From an uncultured Actinomycetes bacterium (GTDB taxonomy: Bacteria; Actinomycetota; Actinomycetes; Nanopelagicales; Nanopelagicaceae), in assembly GCA_903891755.1 (NCBI GenBank), contig CAITFY010000103.1, positions 1-6,251 on the forward strand: a stretch of DNA of 6,251 nucleotides, written 5' to 3'. The position numbers and the translations under genes were made by a program. This document shows positions 5,321 through 6,251 of this stretch, piece by piece. Under the pieces are notes generated by a model. It was not told where the DNA came from, searched no databases, and saw nothing but the letters and a program-made list of their open reading frames with translations. Every line of letters begins with the position of its first letter. Position 1 is the stretch's first letter.

Positions 5321-5326
5321 AGCCTA
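5321..5326 (-). promoter_or_regulatory. -10 element of the SDR gene
   Basis: TAGGCT on the minus strand, identical to the argG hexamer, lies 7 nt before the SDR ATG and supports that start as leaderless. No good -35 is visible at 16-18 nt. Confidence 0.4.
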
Positions 5327-5416
5327 GAGCCCCACCTCACATCTCGCCTGAGGAGTGCTATCTCCGTTCGCCTATTAAGATTGGTAAGTACCTGATCTTC
5401 ATCCTGATTAAGAAGC

Positions 5417-5422
5417 GGAGAG
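5417..5422 (+). promoter_or_regulatory. Shine-Dalgarno of kgd
   Basis: GGAGAG lies 5 nt before the GTG start (7 nt counted from GGAG). No other ATG or GTG in this frame lies close upstream, so it fixes the start. The kgd promoter itself is not evident in the 114-bp divergent gap; TAAGAT at 5376-5381 is a weak -10 candidate. Confidence 0.65.
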
Positions 5423-5427
5423 CGCCA

Positions 5428-6251
5428 GTGTCGGCATCGAACACCCCTGCAAATCATTTCGGTGGATCCTTTGGGCCAAACGAATGGCTCGTCGATGAGA
5501 TGTATGAGCGCTATCAACAAGACCCAGCATCTGTCGATAAGGCCTGGTGGGATTTCTTCGCTGACTACACACCGCCTGCCGCAGCCGCTGCTGCCGCAAC
5601 TCAAAGTGCGCCAACTGCAGGTGTGCCACCCATTCCAAAATCTTCTAACGCAACAACTCCGCCTGTTGTTCCCACTGCAACTCAAGTCGTTGTAACTCCG
5701 GCTCAACCAGTCGCAGAGGCTGCCGCTCCTCGTGCAAATCAAGTCGTTCAAGCACCACAAGCGAGTACAGGTGCAACTCCTGCAGATCCCATCGTTAAGC
5801 CAATCCCAACTCTGGTCACTCCTAGTGCTTCAACTCTTGAACCAATTCGCGGAGTAGCAGCGCGCGTTGTGCAGAGTATGGAAGCTTCACTCAACGTTCC
5901 AACCGCAACAAGTGTGCGTGCAATTCCAGCAAAGTTGATGATTGATAATCGCACCGTCATTAACAATCACTTGGCTCGCGGTCGTGGCGGAAAAGTTTCC
6001 TTCACCCACTTAATCGGTTACGCAATGATCAAGGCGCTTCGCGCGATGCCAGAGATGAATACCTTCTTTGCAATGCAAGAAGGCAAGCCAGTTCTTGGTC
6101 GTCCAGAACATATCAACCTTGGTATCGCAATTGATTTAGCTAAGCCAGATGGAACTCGCCAACTTCTCGTACCTTCTATTAAGGGTTGCGAAGAGTTGGA
6201 CTTCGCTCAATTCTGGGCATCGTACGAAGACACGGTCCGCAAAGCTCGTGG
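5428..6251 (+). CDS. kgd: Multifunctional 2-oxoglutarate metabolism enzyme (E2-E1 fusion), N-terminal part
   Basis: This is the actinobacterial fused 2-oxoglutarate decarboxylase/dehydrogenase component (Kgd, also SucA/OdhA) of the TCA cycle. The frame is open from the GTG to the right edge, giving 274 of an expected roughly 1200 residues. Residues 9-47 hold the E1-type N-terminal motif ('FGPNEWLVDEMYERY', 'DPASVDKAWWDFF'). Residues 48-137 are an Ala/Pro/Thr/Gln-rich linker. From about 138 the E2 acyltransferase domain begins: 'EPIRGVAARVVQSMEASLNV', then 'RGGKVSFTHLIGYAMIKALR' and 'PEHINLGIAIDLAKPDG'. Its catalytic His motif and the thiamine-diphosphate E1 part lie beyond the window. No lipoyl domain precedes the E2 part, as is known for this fusion, where the lipoyl domain is supplied by a separate E2 protein. 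In relatives activity is restrained by an FHA protein (GarA/OdhI), which is not encoded here. A strong Shine-Dalgarno supports the GTG. It is divergent from the SDR gene. Confidence 0.95.
   Translation, partial: MSASNTPANHFGGSFGPNEWLVDEMYERYQQDPASVDKAWWDFFADYTPPAAAAAAATQSAPTAGVPPIPKSSNATTPPVVPTATQVVVTPAQPVAEAAAPRANQVVQAPQASTGATPADPIVKPIPTLVTPSASTLEPIRGVAARVVQSMEASLNVPTATSVRAIPAKLMIDNRTVINNHLARGRGGKVSFTHLIGYAMIKALRAMPEMNTFFAMQEGKPVLGRPEHINLGIAIDLAKPDGTRQLLVPSIKGCEELDFAQFWASYEDTVRKAR

Noticed and set aside
5314..5760. Open minus-strand frame extending the SDR upstream by about 149 codons.
   Set aside because: It is antisense to the recognisable N-terminus of kgd, reads as Cys/Arg/Trp-rich non-protein-like sequence, and SDRs start just before the TGxxxGxG loop; TAGGCT at 7 nt supports the later ATG.
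1..6251. CRISPR array, tRNA, IS element, toxin-antitoxin or defence cluster.
   Set aside because: No spaced direct repeats, cloverleaf-like sequence, transposase motifs or paired small toxin/antitoxin genes were seen on reading both strands.

Overview
The window looks like a compact chromosome segment from an actinobacterium with a streamlined genome. The main evidence is the gene entering at the right edge. It begins like the actinobacterial fused 2-oxoglutarate decarboxylase/dehydrogenase (Kgd/OdhA type): an E1-like N-terminal motif, an Ala/Pro/Thr linker, then an E2 acyltransferase domain with no lipoyl domain before it. Base composition looks balanced rather than GC-rich, intergenic gaps are tiny and most starts appear leaderless. 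This would fit a small-genome freshwater lineage such as Nanopelagicales (acI), but that placement is inference and was not tested.

Layout, left to right. (1) On the minus strand: the first 42 codons of a membrane protein (FUSC-like, tentative) cut by the left edge, then cysE and cysK (O-acetylserine pathway to cysteine; cysK is transcribed first, then cysE), then argG (citrulline to argininosuccinate) upstream of cysK. (2) From argG rightward every gene switches strand: argG (-), a secreted glycine/proline-rich four-cysteine protein (+), a small degenerate GGDEF-like protein (-), a four-helix membrane protein (+), a short-chain dehydrogenase/reductase (-), kgd (+, running off the right edge). 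Both convergent pairs have stop codons that touch with no base between them. The divergent pair in the middle has only 30 bp between start codons.

Working together: CysE makes O-acetylserine and CysK converts it with sulfide to cysteine. The CysE C-terminus is short and ends in Ile, as in SATs that dock into the CysK active site, so a cysteine synthase complex is plausible. ArgG and Kgd are housekeeping enzymes of arginine synthesis and the TCA cycle. The four genes between them have no assigned function.

Regulation: six genes carry a TAnnnT -10-like hexamer exactly 6 or 7 nt before the start codon, the spacing expected for leaderless transcription. Only cysK and kgd show a clear Shine-Dalgarno. 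No tRNA, rRNA, CRISPR array, IS element, phage or defence gene was seen. There is no gene-free stretch over 300 bases; the longest gaps are about 107-114 bp. No complete new system is evident. The best leads are the divergent degenerate-GGDEF/membrane-protein pair, the CysE tail and the two-module cysteine protein.
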